DNA from: Litoribrevibacter albus
Lineage (GTDB): Bacteria; Pseudomonadota; Gammaproteobacteria; Pseudomonadales; Litoribrevibacteraceae
Direction of reading: 5' to 3'
Length of the DNA: 64,000 nucleotides
Assembly (NCBI RefSeq): GCF_030159995.1
Contig: NZ_BSNM01000014.1
Location: forward strand, 62,001 to 126,000
The notes under the pieces are model-generated. The model worked only from the letters and a program-made list of their open reading frames with translations, was not told where the DNA came from and ran no database searches. Every line of letters starts with the position of its first letter. Position 1 is the first letter of the stretch. Made by a program: the position numbers and the translations under genes. Shown piece after piece: positions 35,106 through 41,596 of the stretch.

Positions 35106-35849
35106 ATGAAAGGGAATATATCTCAGAACGAACGGAATGACAAACCCATTTGGTTTGGTGCTGATTTCGCGAAAGATCGCGATTTCTCTCGTCATTGTTT
35201 GACACAAGAAAAGCCTAAGTACTATGATAATCATTCACTGGCAAAATCCAGTGACGGGATTGGAACCCCGAACATCAAAAGAGGCGCACAAAGTCGCCCA
35301 TTTGCTATCGCGGCTTTTTTTGTGCCTGTACTTTCTGAAAGTGCAGAGCATGCCTGCGCGTGTCACATCTGTTTAAGGTGGGCTGGATGGGGAACCTTCG
35401 GGTTCGCCGTTTCTCTTTTGGCGGTAGTTCCAACCCGTTCAGCTCACCGCCCCTATGAGATTGGAACCTCTTTGGTGGCGGTTACATTACCAACATCAAA
35501 AGAGGGCTCAGCCATGCCTACGCTGACCAATGCACCTACGTGTGCAAAAAATGCCAAACGCATTACCGATAAGCAAGTTAAGCACTTAGAAAACCGACTT
35601 GCTCAGCTTTCCCGTTATTTCCGTACCCGCCGAGGGCAATACAGCCTTATCAATCCGCTTATAGCGGGTTTGTGCTATTTCCTTCGCTGCGGTCACATCC
35701 GAAACATCAAAACCAATCAATACGCCGAAGCTCAGCTTTGGATCGAAAACGCTTATCTGAAAGCTCAGGAAATGAGAGTGCAGGTAGATAAGCTGGAATC
35801 CGACTGTATTAAAGAAATCATCCGAGGCGAGCAAGGAGGTGCGGCGTGA
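35106..35849 (+). CDS. Icd/Ash-like frame spanning the C4-type RNA locus
   Basis: A 247-residue open frame from an ATG with AGG-type ribosome site. Its middle, SSDGIGTPNIKRGAQSRPFA and LRWAGWGTFGFAV, matches the pattern of 'Ash/Icd-like' proteins annotated over C4 antisense RNA loci in other phages; that part may be a by-product of the RNA sequence. The last 111 residues, from the ATG at 35514, are the more convincing protein. In P1 this position holds icd (cell-division inhibitor) and ant (antirepressor). It overlaps the O-like gene by four bases (GTGA). Confidence 0.6.
   Translation: MKGNISQNERNDKPIWFGADFAKDRDFSRHCLTQEKPKYYDNHSLAKSSDGIGTPNIKRGAQSRPFAIAAFFVPVLSESAEHACACHICLRWAGWGTFGFAVSLLAVVPTRSAHRPYEIGTSLVAVTLPTSKEGSAMPTLTNAPTCAKNAKRITDKQVKHLENRLAQLSRYFRTRRGQYSLINPLIAGLCYFLRCGHIRNIKTNQYAEAQLWIENAYLKAQEMRVQVDKLESDCIKEIIRGEQGGAA
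35260..35283 (+). promoter_or_regulatory. C4 target pair a1/b1
   Basis: TTGGAAC (35260-35266) and CAAAAGAG (35276-35283). Both are exactly complementary to parts of the hairpin RNA 130-170 bases downstream. Confidence 0.65.
35292..35321 (+). terminator. Leader terminator between a1/b1 and the C4-type RNA
   Basis: Stem AGTCGC/GCGGCT (one G-U pair as RNA) with a 12-base loop and seven T's. It directly follows target a1/b1, so pairing there could influence termination. Confidence 0.6.
35377..35448 (+). ncRNA. C4-type antisense RNA
   Basis: Predicted fold: outer stem GGTGGGCT (35377-35384) with AGCTCACC (35441-35448); an inner hairpin GAACC-TTCG-GGTTC (35392-35405) with a UUCG tetraloop; and a second hairpin GCC/GGC whose loop carries CTCTTTT. 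Segment b' CTCTTTTG (35413-35420) and a' GTTCCAA (35427-35433) are exact complements of a1/b1 (35260-35283) and a2/b2 (35461-35504). This is the layout of the P1/P7 c4 RNA, which represses antirepressor translation. Exact ends are not determinable. Confidence 0.75.
35461..35504 (+). promoter_or_regulatory. C4 target pair a2/b2 over a ribosome-binding site
   Basis: TTGGAAC (35461-35467) and CAAAAGAG (35497-35504). The second overlaps AGAGGG (35501-35506), the ribosome site of the ATG at 35514, so antisense pairing would block initiation there. Confidence 0.7.
35514..35849 (+). CDS. 111-aa protein under predicted C4 control (candidate antirepressor or division inhibitor)
   Basis: 111 residues beginning MPTLTNAPTCAKNAKRITDK, with ribosome site AGAGGG 7 bases upstream inside C4 target b2. 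Helical and basic, ending in a coiled segment (YLKAQEMRVQVDKLESDCIKEIIRGEQ). It shares frame with the longer Icd/Ash-like ORF. Function is not recognisable from sequence; position and control suggest the antirepressor or Icd slot of P1-type immunity operons. Confidence 0.6.
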   Translation: MPTLTNAPTCAKNAKRITDKQVKHLENRLAQLSRYFRTRRGQYSLINPLIAGLCYFLRCGHIRNIKTNQYAEAQLWIENAYLKAQEMRVQVDKLESDCIKEIIRGEQGGAA

Positions 35850-36850
35850 GCAACGTTTACGAACTATCGTCCGCTGGTGGCGATCAAGAGGCACCGAAGA
35901 AGATGGCAACACTGGAAGACGGTTACTACCAAGTCGCTCACCAGATCGGCATCGCATTATGTAAGGCTCGTCTCAGCGATAGAGAAAGCCGTCTTGTGCA
36001 AGCAGTGATGTTTAAGACATTCAGCTACCACAAGAAAATGGATTGGATATGCAACGAGCAATTATCTGAGTTAACAGCGATTGATATTGGCAATATTGGT
36101 AAAACCAAATCTCAGTTAGTAAAGCGTAAGATCTTGGTGTCTGAGGGTAAAAAGCTGGGTCTTAACCTCATTACTGAAGACTGGCAGCTTGAGCCGATAA
36201 AGAATAAGCGAGGCGGTAAGAAGAGTCTTCTAACTTTGGTTGAAAAGTCGGGATCGACTCAGAAAAAAGTCGAAGCCAACTTAAACCAAAAAAAGTCGAA
36301 GCCGACTTTCGGAAAAGTCGAAGCTGACTTTCGAAAAAGTCGAAGCCGACTTGATTTCGAGTCGGGATCGACCCCCACAAAAGAAGAAACTATTACAAAA
36401 GAAACTATTACAAAAGAAATATCTGTTCAAAACGACGATCCACCGGACGAAATAAATTCACCCGTTGAGACCAAACCCAAACGAACCAAAAAACCGGATT
36501 CGTTCAAAAAATTCTTTGCCCAATACCCTGCCCACCGGAAAGGGGGGACGGACGCACAAGCCTGGAAAGCTTGGAATTCAGAAAAGTTGGCCGATCAGGA
36601 TGCTGAAGACGCACTTGCTTGGCTAACCACCACGCAAGCCAATAACCCTGATTGGGGAACGTTGGCAAATCACCAATTCGTGTTTGGGATTACCAAGTTC
36701 ATTCGTGAACGCATCTGGCTAACCCCGATGCCATTGCAGCGCCAGCAACCCCAATCCGGTGCAAACTGGGTGCCTGACGACGAAGGAAATTTCTACGACG
36801 TAGAAAACCCTAACCCTTTCATTCACTCAACGTGCTTGGAGGATTTCTAA
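35846..36850 (+). CDS. Phage replication initiator, lambda O-like
   Basis: 334 residues from a GTG with AAGGAGGTG upstream. The N-terminal winged-helix Phage_rep_O domain (about 22-120; DGYYQVAHQIGIALCKARLSDRESRLVQAVMFKTFSYHKKMDWICNEQLSELT) binds origin iterons. The middle (about 130-205) is a Lys/Ser/Thr-rich linker whose DNA carries the iterons themselves; the C-terminus should contact the P-like loader. The gene starts inside the previous stop (GTGA) and its stop overlaps the P-like start. Confidence 0.88.
   Translation: MSNVYELSSAGGDQEAPKKMATLEDGYYQVAHQIGIALCKARLSDRESRLVQAVMFKTFSYHKKMDWICNEQLSELTAIDIGNIGKTKSQLVKRKILVSEGKKLGLNLITEDWQLEPIKNKRGGKKSLLTLVEKSGSTQKKVEANLNQKKSKPTFGKVEADFRKSRSRLDFESGSTPTKEETITKETITKEISVQNDDPPDEINSPVETKPKRTKKPDSFKKFFAQYPAHRKGGTDAQAWKAWNSEKLADQDAEDALAWLTTTQANNPDWGTLANHQFVFGITKFIRERIWLTPMPLQRQQPQSGANWVPDDEGNFYDVENPNPFIHSTCLEDF
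36245..36425. other. Predicted prophage replication origin: six iterons plus AT-rich segment
   Basis: Six 16-bp copies of AAGTCG-N4-CGACTT (consensus AAGTCGAAGCCGACTT) begin at 36245, 36267, 36293, 36315, 36337 and 36359; spacing is 22 bp except one of 26. Copies 3 and 5 are exact, the others have one to four changes. An AT-rich stretch with the direct repeat GAAACTATTACAAAA (from about 36386) follows immediately. Lambda ori has the same plan: iterons inside gene O, then an A/T-rich unwinding region. Confidence 0.82.
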
Positions 36851-37521
36851 TGCAAACGGTAACCCAAATAACCCAAGGCATGACTAAGCAATCTCAGCCA
36901 GCCAAGCCAGCCCAAGGTGAGTTTCAACAAAAACCCGCTAGGGAATTGAGCCCTGATGCTGTTCGCATTGTGAATTATTTGTTTCAAAGACTGCGCTCGT
37001 GCTTCCCAGCATGGAAGAATTCATTTCCTGACGCTGATTCCTGGAAGCTGGCAAAACAGGCATGGGTTGATGCGTTCATTGAGCATGGTATCTGTACCCA
37101 CGATCAGTTAAATCATGGCATTCGTAAGGCCACCGAAGTTGGCTCTCCGTTCTGGCCGTCGGTAGGTCAATTCGTGCAGTGGTGCAAACCAACCCCGGAA
37201 GACTTTGGCCTTCCCTCAGTGCAAGAGGCGTACTTCGAAGCGGCTAAGAACGCCAGTCGTGTTAGATCCCATAAATTCAGTCACCCAGCCGTTCGGTTGG
37301 CTGGGGGCGCGACTGGTTGGTTCGAGTTGGCCAGTCAGCCCGAGAGCAAAATTTTCAAGCGCTTTGAGCGGAATTATCAGGTGTTAGTGAATCGAGTAAT
37401 GGCCGGTGAAGATCTGTCCGCCGAGATTCCCAAGGCGTTGCCTTCTGGGGTAGTGACTCGGCCTGCACCTAAGACGGTTGCCTTGGCTTCGCTTGATCAG
37501 CTTAAGGCCGCGTTGTCGTGA
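36850..37521 (+). CDS. Phage replication protein P-like (helicase loader)
   Basis: 223 residues. The central block LFQRLRSCFPAWKNSFPDADSWKLAKQAWVDAFIEHGICTHDQLNHGIRKA...FWPSVGQFVQWCKPTPEDFGLPSVQEAYFEA is the lambda P family, which brings host DnaB helicase to the O-bound origin. ATG overlaps the O-like TAA (TAATG) with GGAGG upstream. Confidence 0.9.
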   Translation: MQTVTQITQGMTKQSQPAKPAQGEFQQKPARELSPDAVRIVNYLFQRLRSCFPAWKNSFPDADSWKLAKQAWVDAFIEHGICTHDQLNHGIRKATEVGSPFWPSVGQFVQWCKPTPEDFGLPSVQEAYFEAAKNASRVRSHKFSHPAVRLAGGATGWFELASQPESKIFKRFERNYQVLVNRVMAGEDLSAEIPKALPSGVVTRPAPKTVALASLDQLKAALS

Positions 37522-37751
37522 CAGCAGGCCGAATGATCCGGCTGTTGTGTTCTAACCCATTGTTCCAGTGCTGGTTAGCTCAACAAGTCGGATTACCCAA
37601 AGTGGCCTATTTCGGGTGCATCGGAATTCTAAAAAAGCGGTGTGGCGTATCTGAGTTCAGGGAGTTTAAGAGCAATGAGCAAGCAGCAGAAAAACTGGCA
37701 GAACACGTTTACCAATTTAACGAATACTGTAAAAAAATACAGTATAATTAG
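37518..37751 (+). CDS. Small 77-aa phage protein, unknown function
   Basis: 77 residues from a GTG overlapping the P-like stop (GTGA). MIRLLCSNPLFQCWLAQQVGL... followed by a C-terminal helix (NEQAAEKLAEHVYQFNEYCKKIQ). Part of the replication operon; no family recognised. Its 3' end carries the LexA box. Confidence 0.6.
   Translation: MTAGRMIRLLCSNPLFQCWLAQQVGLPKVAYFGCIGILKKRCGVSEFREFKSNEQAAEKLAEHVYQFNEYCKKIQYN
37725..37748 (+). promoter_or_regulatory. LexA (SOS) box with overlapping -10 element
   Basis: TACTGT-N8-ACAGTA at 37725-37744 matches the gammaproteobacterial LexA consensus (CTGT-N8-ACAG) fully, with extended TA/TA flanks and an A/T-only spacer. TATAAT follows at 37743-37748. It should drive the small genes and ssb downstream after DNA damage. 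Confidence 0.82.
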
Positions 37752-37755
37752 GGTC

Positions 37756-37884
37756 GTGAAAGACCGCCGTTTTTTTAAGCCAAATAAGGCCGAGAAAAAA
37801 CGATTGGCTCGTCACTATCAAGAGCTGGCTAGGCAGTTACAGCAAGAGGCAGACCAGTTACATGCCACCGAAAACAGCGGCTGA
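37756..37884 (+). CDS. Small basic 42-aa protein behind the LexA box
   Basis: 42 residues from a GTG: a Lys/Arg-rich N-terminus (KDRRFFKPNKAEKKRLARHY) then a Gln-rich helix (QELARQLQQEADQ). The predicted transcript start is at or just before the GTG, so the message may be leaderless. The same frame is open further upstream (ATG at 37675), but that part overlaps another gene. First candidate product of the SOS promoter; function unknown. Confidence 0.5.
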   Translation: MKDRRFFKPNKAEKKRLARHYQELARQLQQEADQLHATENSG

Positions 37885-38080
37885 TTACGCAATTGAAATT
37901 TACGAGACCAAAGGGAGAGAGCGAAAGTTAGTGCTCTTTTCCAAAGTCCCAGAGCGATTTCAATCAACAGTAAAAAACCTAGTGAAAGAGCAATGCCGAA
38001 TGGATCGCTCAGCAGAGTTAACCGGTAAAGGCGGTGTGGGTTATGCCGGTTTTGTTCGCTCACGTAAGAATACGAGGTAA
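37862..38080 (+). CDS. Small 72-aa basic phage protein
   Basis: 72 residues, MPPKTAADYAIEIYETKGRERKLVLFSKVPERFQ..., ending in a Gly/Lys/Arg-rich tail (TGKGGVGYAGFVRSRKNTR) that may touch nucleic acid. Overlaps the preceding small gene by 23 bases and lies 3 bases before ssb, so it is cotranscribed with it. No family recognised. Confidence 0.65.
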   Translation: MPPKTAADYAIEIYETKGRERKLVLFSKVPERFQSTVKNLVKEQCRMDRSAELTGKGGVGYAGFVRSRKNTR

Positions 38081-38083
38081 ATC

Positions 38084-38599
38084 ATGGCAAGAGGAATTAA
38101 TAAGGTCATCTTAGTGGGTAATCTGGGTCAAGATCCTGATACCCGTTATACGGCCAACAACAACGCTGTGACCAATTTGACCATTGCGACAAGCGATACC
38201 TGGACGGACAAACAAACGGGGCAGAAGCAAGAGCGCACGGAATGGCACCGGGTAGTGATGTTCAATAAATTGGCTGAAATTGCTCAGCAGTATTTGCATA
38301 AGGGGTCAAAAGTCTACATTGAGGGCTCACTTAGAACGCGCAAGTGGCAAGACGATCAAGGGCAGGATCGATACACCACCGAAATTGTTGCCTCTGACAT
38401 GCAAATGCTGGACGGTCGTTCCGGCGAATATGGGTCAGATATGAGAGCGCAGCAACAAGCAGAGGCGTATGGGGCTCAACCCCCAGAGCAATCACAAACC
38501 CTCAATGCTAACCCCCAAAGCCAAGCCCCGGCACCAGTGGGTGAGTCTTATGAAGATGACATTCCCTTCGATGTATATCAGCGTGGAATGGTGATTTAG
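38084..38599 (+). CDS. ssb: Single-stranded DNA-binding protein
   Basis: 171 residues. OB fold at 1-115 with the SSB landmarks [58 protein letters not shown] Gln/Pro-rich linker follows. The acidic partner-binding tip EDDIPF, normally the very C-terminus, is followed by nine extra residues (DVYQRGMVI). Part of the replication cluster behind a LexA box. The next gene begins on its last base. Confidence 0.95.
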   Translation: MARGINKVILVGNLGQDPDTRYTANNNAVTNLTIATSDTWTDKQTGQKQERTEWHRVVMFNKLAEIAQQYLHKGSKVYIEGSLRTRKWQDDQGQDRYTTEIVASDMQMLDGRSGEYGSDMRAQQQAEAYGAQPPEQSQTLNANPQSQAPAPVGESYEDDIPFDVYQRGMVI

Positions 38600-38928
38600 T
38601 GAGCTTGATTGATGTATTTGGCCGTCAGGACACCATTTCGTGTCCTGATTGTCGCGGGCAATGTTTTGTGCGTGGAGCTACAGCGGTTATGCATGAGTGC
38701 GATACCTGTAACAGCGTGGGCTTCCTAAAGACTAATCAACAGGTGGTGGCGTCGAAGTCTGAAGCCAACTACGCCCGCGATAAGGTTATTCAACAGATGC
38801 AGCGTGAGATTAACAAGCTCCGCACTGTTGTTGTAGCTAATGACGAGACAGGACCAACCCGAGAAATGGTTTACCCAGAAAATGGGGTGAAGCGTGGGGC
38901 GTGTGGTTCTGTTTACCAGGGGGATTAG
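38599..38928 (+). CDS. Phage zinc-finger protein, unknown function
   Basis: 109 residues from a GTG overlapping the ssb stop. Two CxxC pairs at the N-terminus (ISCPDCRGQCFV and HECDTCNSVGF) resemble a DnaJ-type zinc finger, followed by a helix (EANYARDKVIQQMQREINKLR) and a short tail. Possibly a transcription or replication accessory factor; the location in the ssb cluster supports that only weakly. Confidence 0.65.
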   Translation: MSLIDVFGRQDTISCPDCRGQCFVRGATAVMHECDTCNSVGFLKTNQQVVASKSEANYARDKVIQQMQREINKLRTVVVANDETGPTREMVYPENGVKRGACGSVYQGD

Positions 38929-39357
38929 ATGAAACCAGTTCGGAAGACTTCAAAGGCAAGGAAACGGCCAACCGATTATGAAGGGCCAGAGCAGATAGCT
39001 TTTATGCTCTGGCTAAAGGTGCATTACCCCTGGGCGGAAGAGGTTTGTATTCATGTGCCGAACGGTGGAAGCCGTAACAAGATCGAAGCGGCCAAACTGA
39101 AGAAACAAGGGGTGAAGGCGGGCTTTCCAGACTTGGTGTTCTTTCTCCCCCGTGGTGAATATCACGGGTTGGCGATTGAGTTCAAGGCGACGCCGCCCAA
39201 TGATGCGGACGTTCAGACGAACCAGAAAGAGTGGTTACAGCGATTAACAGACCAGGGTTATAAGGCAGTGGTTGCCAGAGGATACGATGAAATCAGGCAA
39301 GTCTTTAAAGACTATATCAGCGAACCTGCCCCACATGTGCGGAAAGCGGTGGCTTGA
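38929..39357 (+). CDS. VRR-NUC domain nuclease
   Basis: 142 residues. PD-(D/E)xK fold of the VRR-NUC type: YEGPEQIAFMLWLK, HVPNGGSRNKIEAAKLKKQGVKAGFPDLVFFLPRGEYHGLAIEFKA, with catalytic Glu, Asp (FPDL), Glu-x-Lys (EFK) and later Gln. Phage versions act as Holliday-junction or flap nucleases. Directly downstream of the zinc-finger gene. Confidence 0.9.
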   Translation: MKPVRKTSKARKRPTDYEGPEQIAFMLWLKVHYPWAEEVCIHVPNGGSRNKIEAAKLKKQGVKAGFPDLVFFLPRGEYHGLAIEFKATPPNDADVQTNQKEWLQRLTDQGYKAVVARGYDEIRQVFKDYISEPAPHVRKAVA

Positions 39358-39409
39358 AACCGGGTCTCCATTTGCGCCTATTGATACAGTAATGCATGAA
39401 GGTAGTTTT

Positions 39410-39835
39410 ATGAGTGAGTTTAGTATTCAACGTTTGAAAGATGATCTGAAACGGCATGAAGGGGTGCGCTCTACTGTGTACACCTGCCCAGCGGGGAAGT
39501 TAACCATTGGCGTGGGGCGTAACTTGGAAGACCGTGGGCTGCTGGAATCTGAAATCGATTTTTTGCTGGAAAATGACATTGCTGAGTGTATTCGGTCTGC
39601 AAGGCAGTTGGTTATCTCTTTTGATCAATTGAATGATGTTCGGCAAGAAGTGATTTTGAATATGATTTTCAATTTGGGTGCTAGCCGGTTTAGTAAATTC
39701 GTAAAAACTATTGTGGCCATTAATGACGGGTTCTTTGAAAAAGCCGCCGCTGAAATGTTGGACAGTCGTTGGGCTACACAAGTTGGTGATCGAGCCCAAG
39801 AGTTAGCAGAACGTATGAGAACTGGCCACGAATAA
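39410..39835 (+). CDS. T4-type lysozyme (endolysin, GH24)
   Basis: 141 residues. The catalytic pattern is Glu in KRHEGVR, eight residues, Cys (YTCPAG), five residues, Thr in TIGVGRNL: the E-8-(D/C)-5-T form of T4-like muramidases. No signal peptide or SAR helix, so export needs a holin. It lies in the early/middle region, about 6 kb before the holin-like genes. ATG at 39410 chosen (AAGGTAG upstream); upstream in-frame ATGs overlap the VRR-NUC gene. Confidence 0.92.
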   Translation: MSEFSIQRLKDDLKRHEGVRSTVYTCPAGKLTIGVGRNLEDRGLLESEIDFLLENDIAECIRSARQLVISFDQLNDVRQEVILNMIFNLGASRFSKFVKTIVAINDGFFEKAAAEMLDSRWATQVGDRAQELAERMRTGHE

Positions 39836-39859
39836 CAACCACCAGCAGAGGGCGCTAGG

Positions 39860-40243
39860 ATGCGGAAAAACACCGTTGATCAATATCTTACTGAATGGGC
39901 GATTTCAATCATTGAACGAACCCATCCATTGGACGCGAAACCCACGCATTTTAATGAGTCATTGGTGGTTGAGGTTGTGCCGGAATCCGCCGGAAAATCC
40001 AAGCCGTTGTGGAATGGAGCGATTAATGAGCCGTTTACGGTGGATCTTGTGTCGCGGGCGCTGTCTGCAAATATGGACGAATGGGGTCATAAAGCCTGTT
40101 TGTTGTACTTTTATCCGCAAGGTCGGAGGGTGAGTCAGTCCGATGTGGTGGACCAACTTAAGCAGCTTGGTTTTAAAGCCAATAGGCGGCGGGTAAGTGA
40201 AACCATTACGCGCGCTCGGACATTGGTTCGGGTGGTGGCATAA
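39860..40243 (+). CDS. Helix-turn-helix protein, candidate late regulator
   Basis: 127 residues. The C-terminal third (RRVSQSDVVDQLKQLGFKANRRRVSETITRARTLVRVVA) looks like a sigma-region-4-type helix-turn-helix with a basic recognition helix. Size and place before the late region would fit an antiterminator or late activator (Q-like slot), but no Q family signature is visible. Starts after GGCGCTAGG. Confidence 0.55.
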   Translation: MRKNTVDQYLTEWAISIIERTHPLDAKPTHFNESLVVEVVPESAGKSKPLWNGAINEPFTVDLVSRALSANMDEWGHKACLLYFYPQGRRVSQSDVVDQLKQLGFKANRRRVSETITRARTLVRVVA

Positions 40244-40276
40244 GGTACACTACGGTCTCTTCTTTGGGGGGGCTGT

Positions 40277-40942
40277 ATGAATCAACGAGAACACTTATTT
40301 TCCAAACTGACCGAATTAGAGGCGTTGCTGGTGGCGTTCAATGTGGGGGAAGGGGGCTTTGATCCTCTGATTCCAGAAAAGGTAGAGTTCTCGGCCAATC
40401 TTCTGTTCGGTATGGCGAAAGAGTTAGGCTGTTTGGATGTGTGCGGCTTGGCTGAACAAATCCGTCGTAAGGCTATTGATAGCGCCTTGGATACAGCTGA
40501 AAAAAGCCTGCTGGTGGAAATTCGTCGTGAAGCATGGCGTCATGAAGTTACTCTGGGTCGTTATCAGACTTTGGCCGAAAAGCGAAAACTGAAGTTTGAT
40601 AAAATCAAAGAAGTCATCACCCCTATCTTAGAAGATCCTGCTCGATTTTCTGTGGACCTATCCGAATATCGACTATTGGTTGAGGGCGTTCGTGCTCGAC
40701 TGTCAGAAAAAGTCTATGCCAATCTTTGTGCCTACCTGGATGATGGGAAAGTGTTGGGTAAGATCATAAAAGACGTTCGTCACCAGTTAACTTGGTTGTT
40801 TGATATTGAGCGTCGTAGCGGTCTGCCGTCTGCTGAGGATGTCGACGAGGCGTTTAGTGTTGAATGGGCAGAATACGATCTTCGGATTAAGCGACATGTT
40901 GCCCGAGTCCTTTCAAAGTCCGGTGTTAAGGTGCCGCTGTAG
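40277..40942 (+). CDS. Phage protein of unknown function, 221 aa
   Basis: Helical, strongly charged cytoplasmic protein beginning MNQREHLFSKLTELEALLVA, with no cysteine motif, membrane segment or signal. A helix-rich centre (SLLVEIRREAWRHEVTLGRYQTLAEKRKLKFDKIKEVI) is flanked by an Asp/Glu-rich C-terminus. Last gene of the rightward unit before an operator-controlled promoter. Confidence 0.6.
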   Translation: MNQREHLFSKLTELEALLVAFNVGEGGFDPLIPEKVEFSANLLFGMAKELGCLDVCGLAEQIRRKAIDSALDTAEKSLLVEIRREAWRHEVTLGRYQTLAEKRKLKFDKIKEVITPILEDPARFSVDLSEYRLLVEGVRARLSEKVYANLCAYLDDGKVLGKIIKDVRHQLTWLFDIERRSGLPSAEDVDEAFSVEWAEYDLRIKRHVARVLSKSGVKVPL

Positions 40943-41017
40943 TTTTCCTTTCCGTTAATTCCCTTTTTTAAGTAAATAACACGTTTACTTCTTGCAGCCT
41001 TTGTTTGTATACGTTAT

Positions 41018-41033
41018 GTTTATGTTTATAAAC
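41018..41033. promoter_or_regulatory. Phage operator site 6 (distant from the switch)
   Basis: GTTTATGTTTATAAAC, a perfect copy of the repressor-type dyad GTTTAT-N4-ATAAAC, 6.3 kb from the cI-cro region and 17 bases before the next ATG. It implies that the repressor or Cro also controls this separate unit. Confidence 0.72.
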
Positions 41034-41050
41034 TGTTTATAGGTGGCAAT

Positions 41051-41596
41051 ATGAACGCATTAAATAAAATCAAAGGAATTACCACTGCTCCCAGTGAGTT
41101 TAATTACTCGCTGTCTGAAAAAGCGGGGTGGCGGACTGTGATAGAGGCAGACGTGGAGGCCTTCTTGGCATCTGGTAAGAAAATAAAGGTCTACGACAAT
41201 TCTGGAAAGGTTCGAATGATTGGCAGTTGGGATGCCAGTTCTGCGAAAAAGCTGAGTGAATTGGGTAAGCAGCGCCGTCCGGATACACCACTAAGCAGGA
41301 TTGAATTCAACAACCGGGCGATACGTATCTTTATAAACCCCAAAGGGCAGGCCGAATACATTCTTAAAGACGTTGGGTTGGCTTTGGGGATGATGCATTC
41401 CTTTCCGTTGCGATTTGCCTCAGTAAAGACAACTCGAAAACTCCGAATGAACGGCGTTAATCGAACCCTTAGCACGGCTCAGTGCGATGATATTGTAAGC
41501 GTGGTTTCCAAGATTCCTGGGGATGTTGTCGATGTGGCGCTTCGTGACTACTTTGTTCAATGGCTGGTGGAGCAATCTACTGATCAAGTGGCCTGA
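41051..41596 (+). CDS. Phage protein of unknown function, operator-controlled
   Basis: 181 residues. Strand-rich N-terminus (IEADVEAFLASGKKIKVYDNSGKVRMIGSWDAS), a basic middle (SRIEFNNRAIRIFINPKGQAEYILKDVG) and a helical end. No known domain. It has its own intergenic promoter region with operator site 6, and the recombinase gene follows 108 bases later, so it may be a regulator or accessory factor of that recombinase. Confidence 0.6.
   Translation: MNALNKIKGITTAPSEFNYSLSEKAGWRTVIEADVEAFLASGKKIKVYDNSGKVRMIGSWDASSAKKLSELGKQRRPDTPLSRIEFNNRAIRIFINPKGQAEYILKDVGLALGMMHSFPLRFASVKTTRKLRMNGVNRTLSTAQCDDIVSVVSKIPGDVVDVALRDYFVQWLVEQSTDQVA

Noticed and set aside
36245-36374. Regularly spaced repeats considered as a CRISPR array
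   Set aside because: Units are 16 bp with 6-10 bp between them, inside a coding gene; they fit iterons, not CRISPR repeats with spacers.
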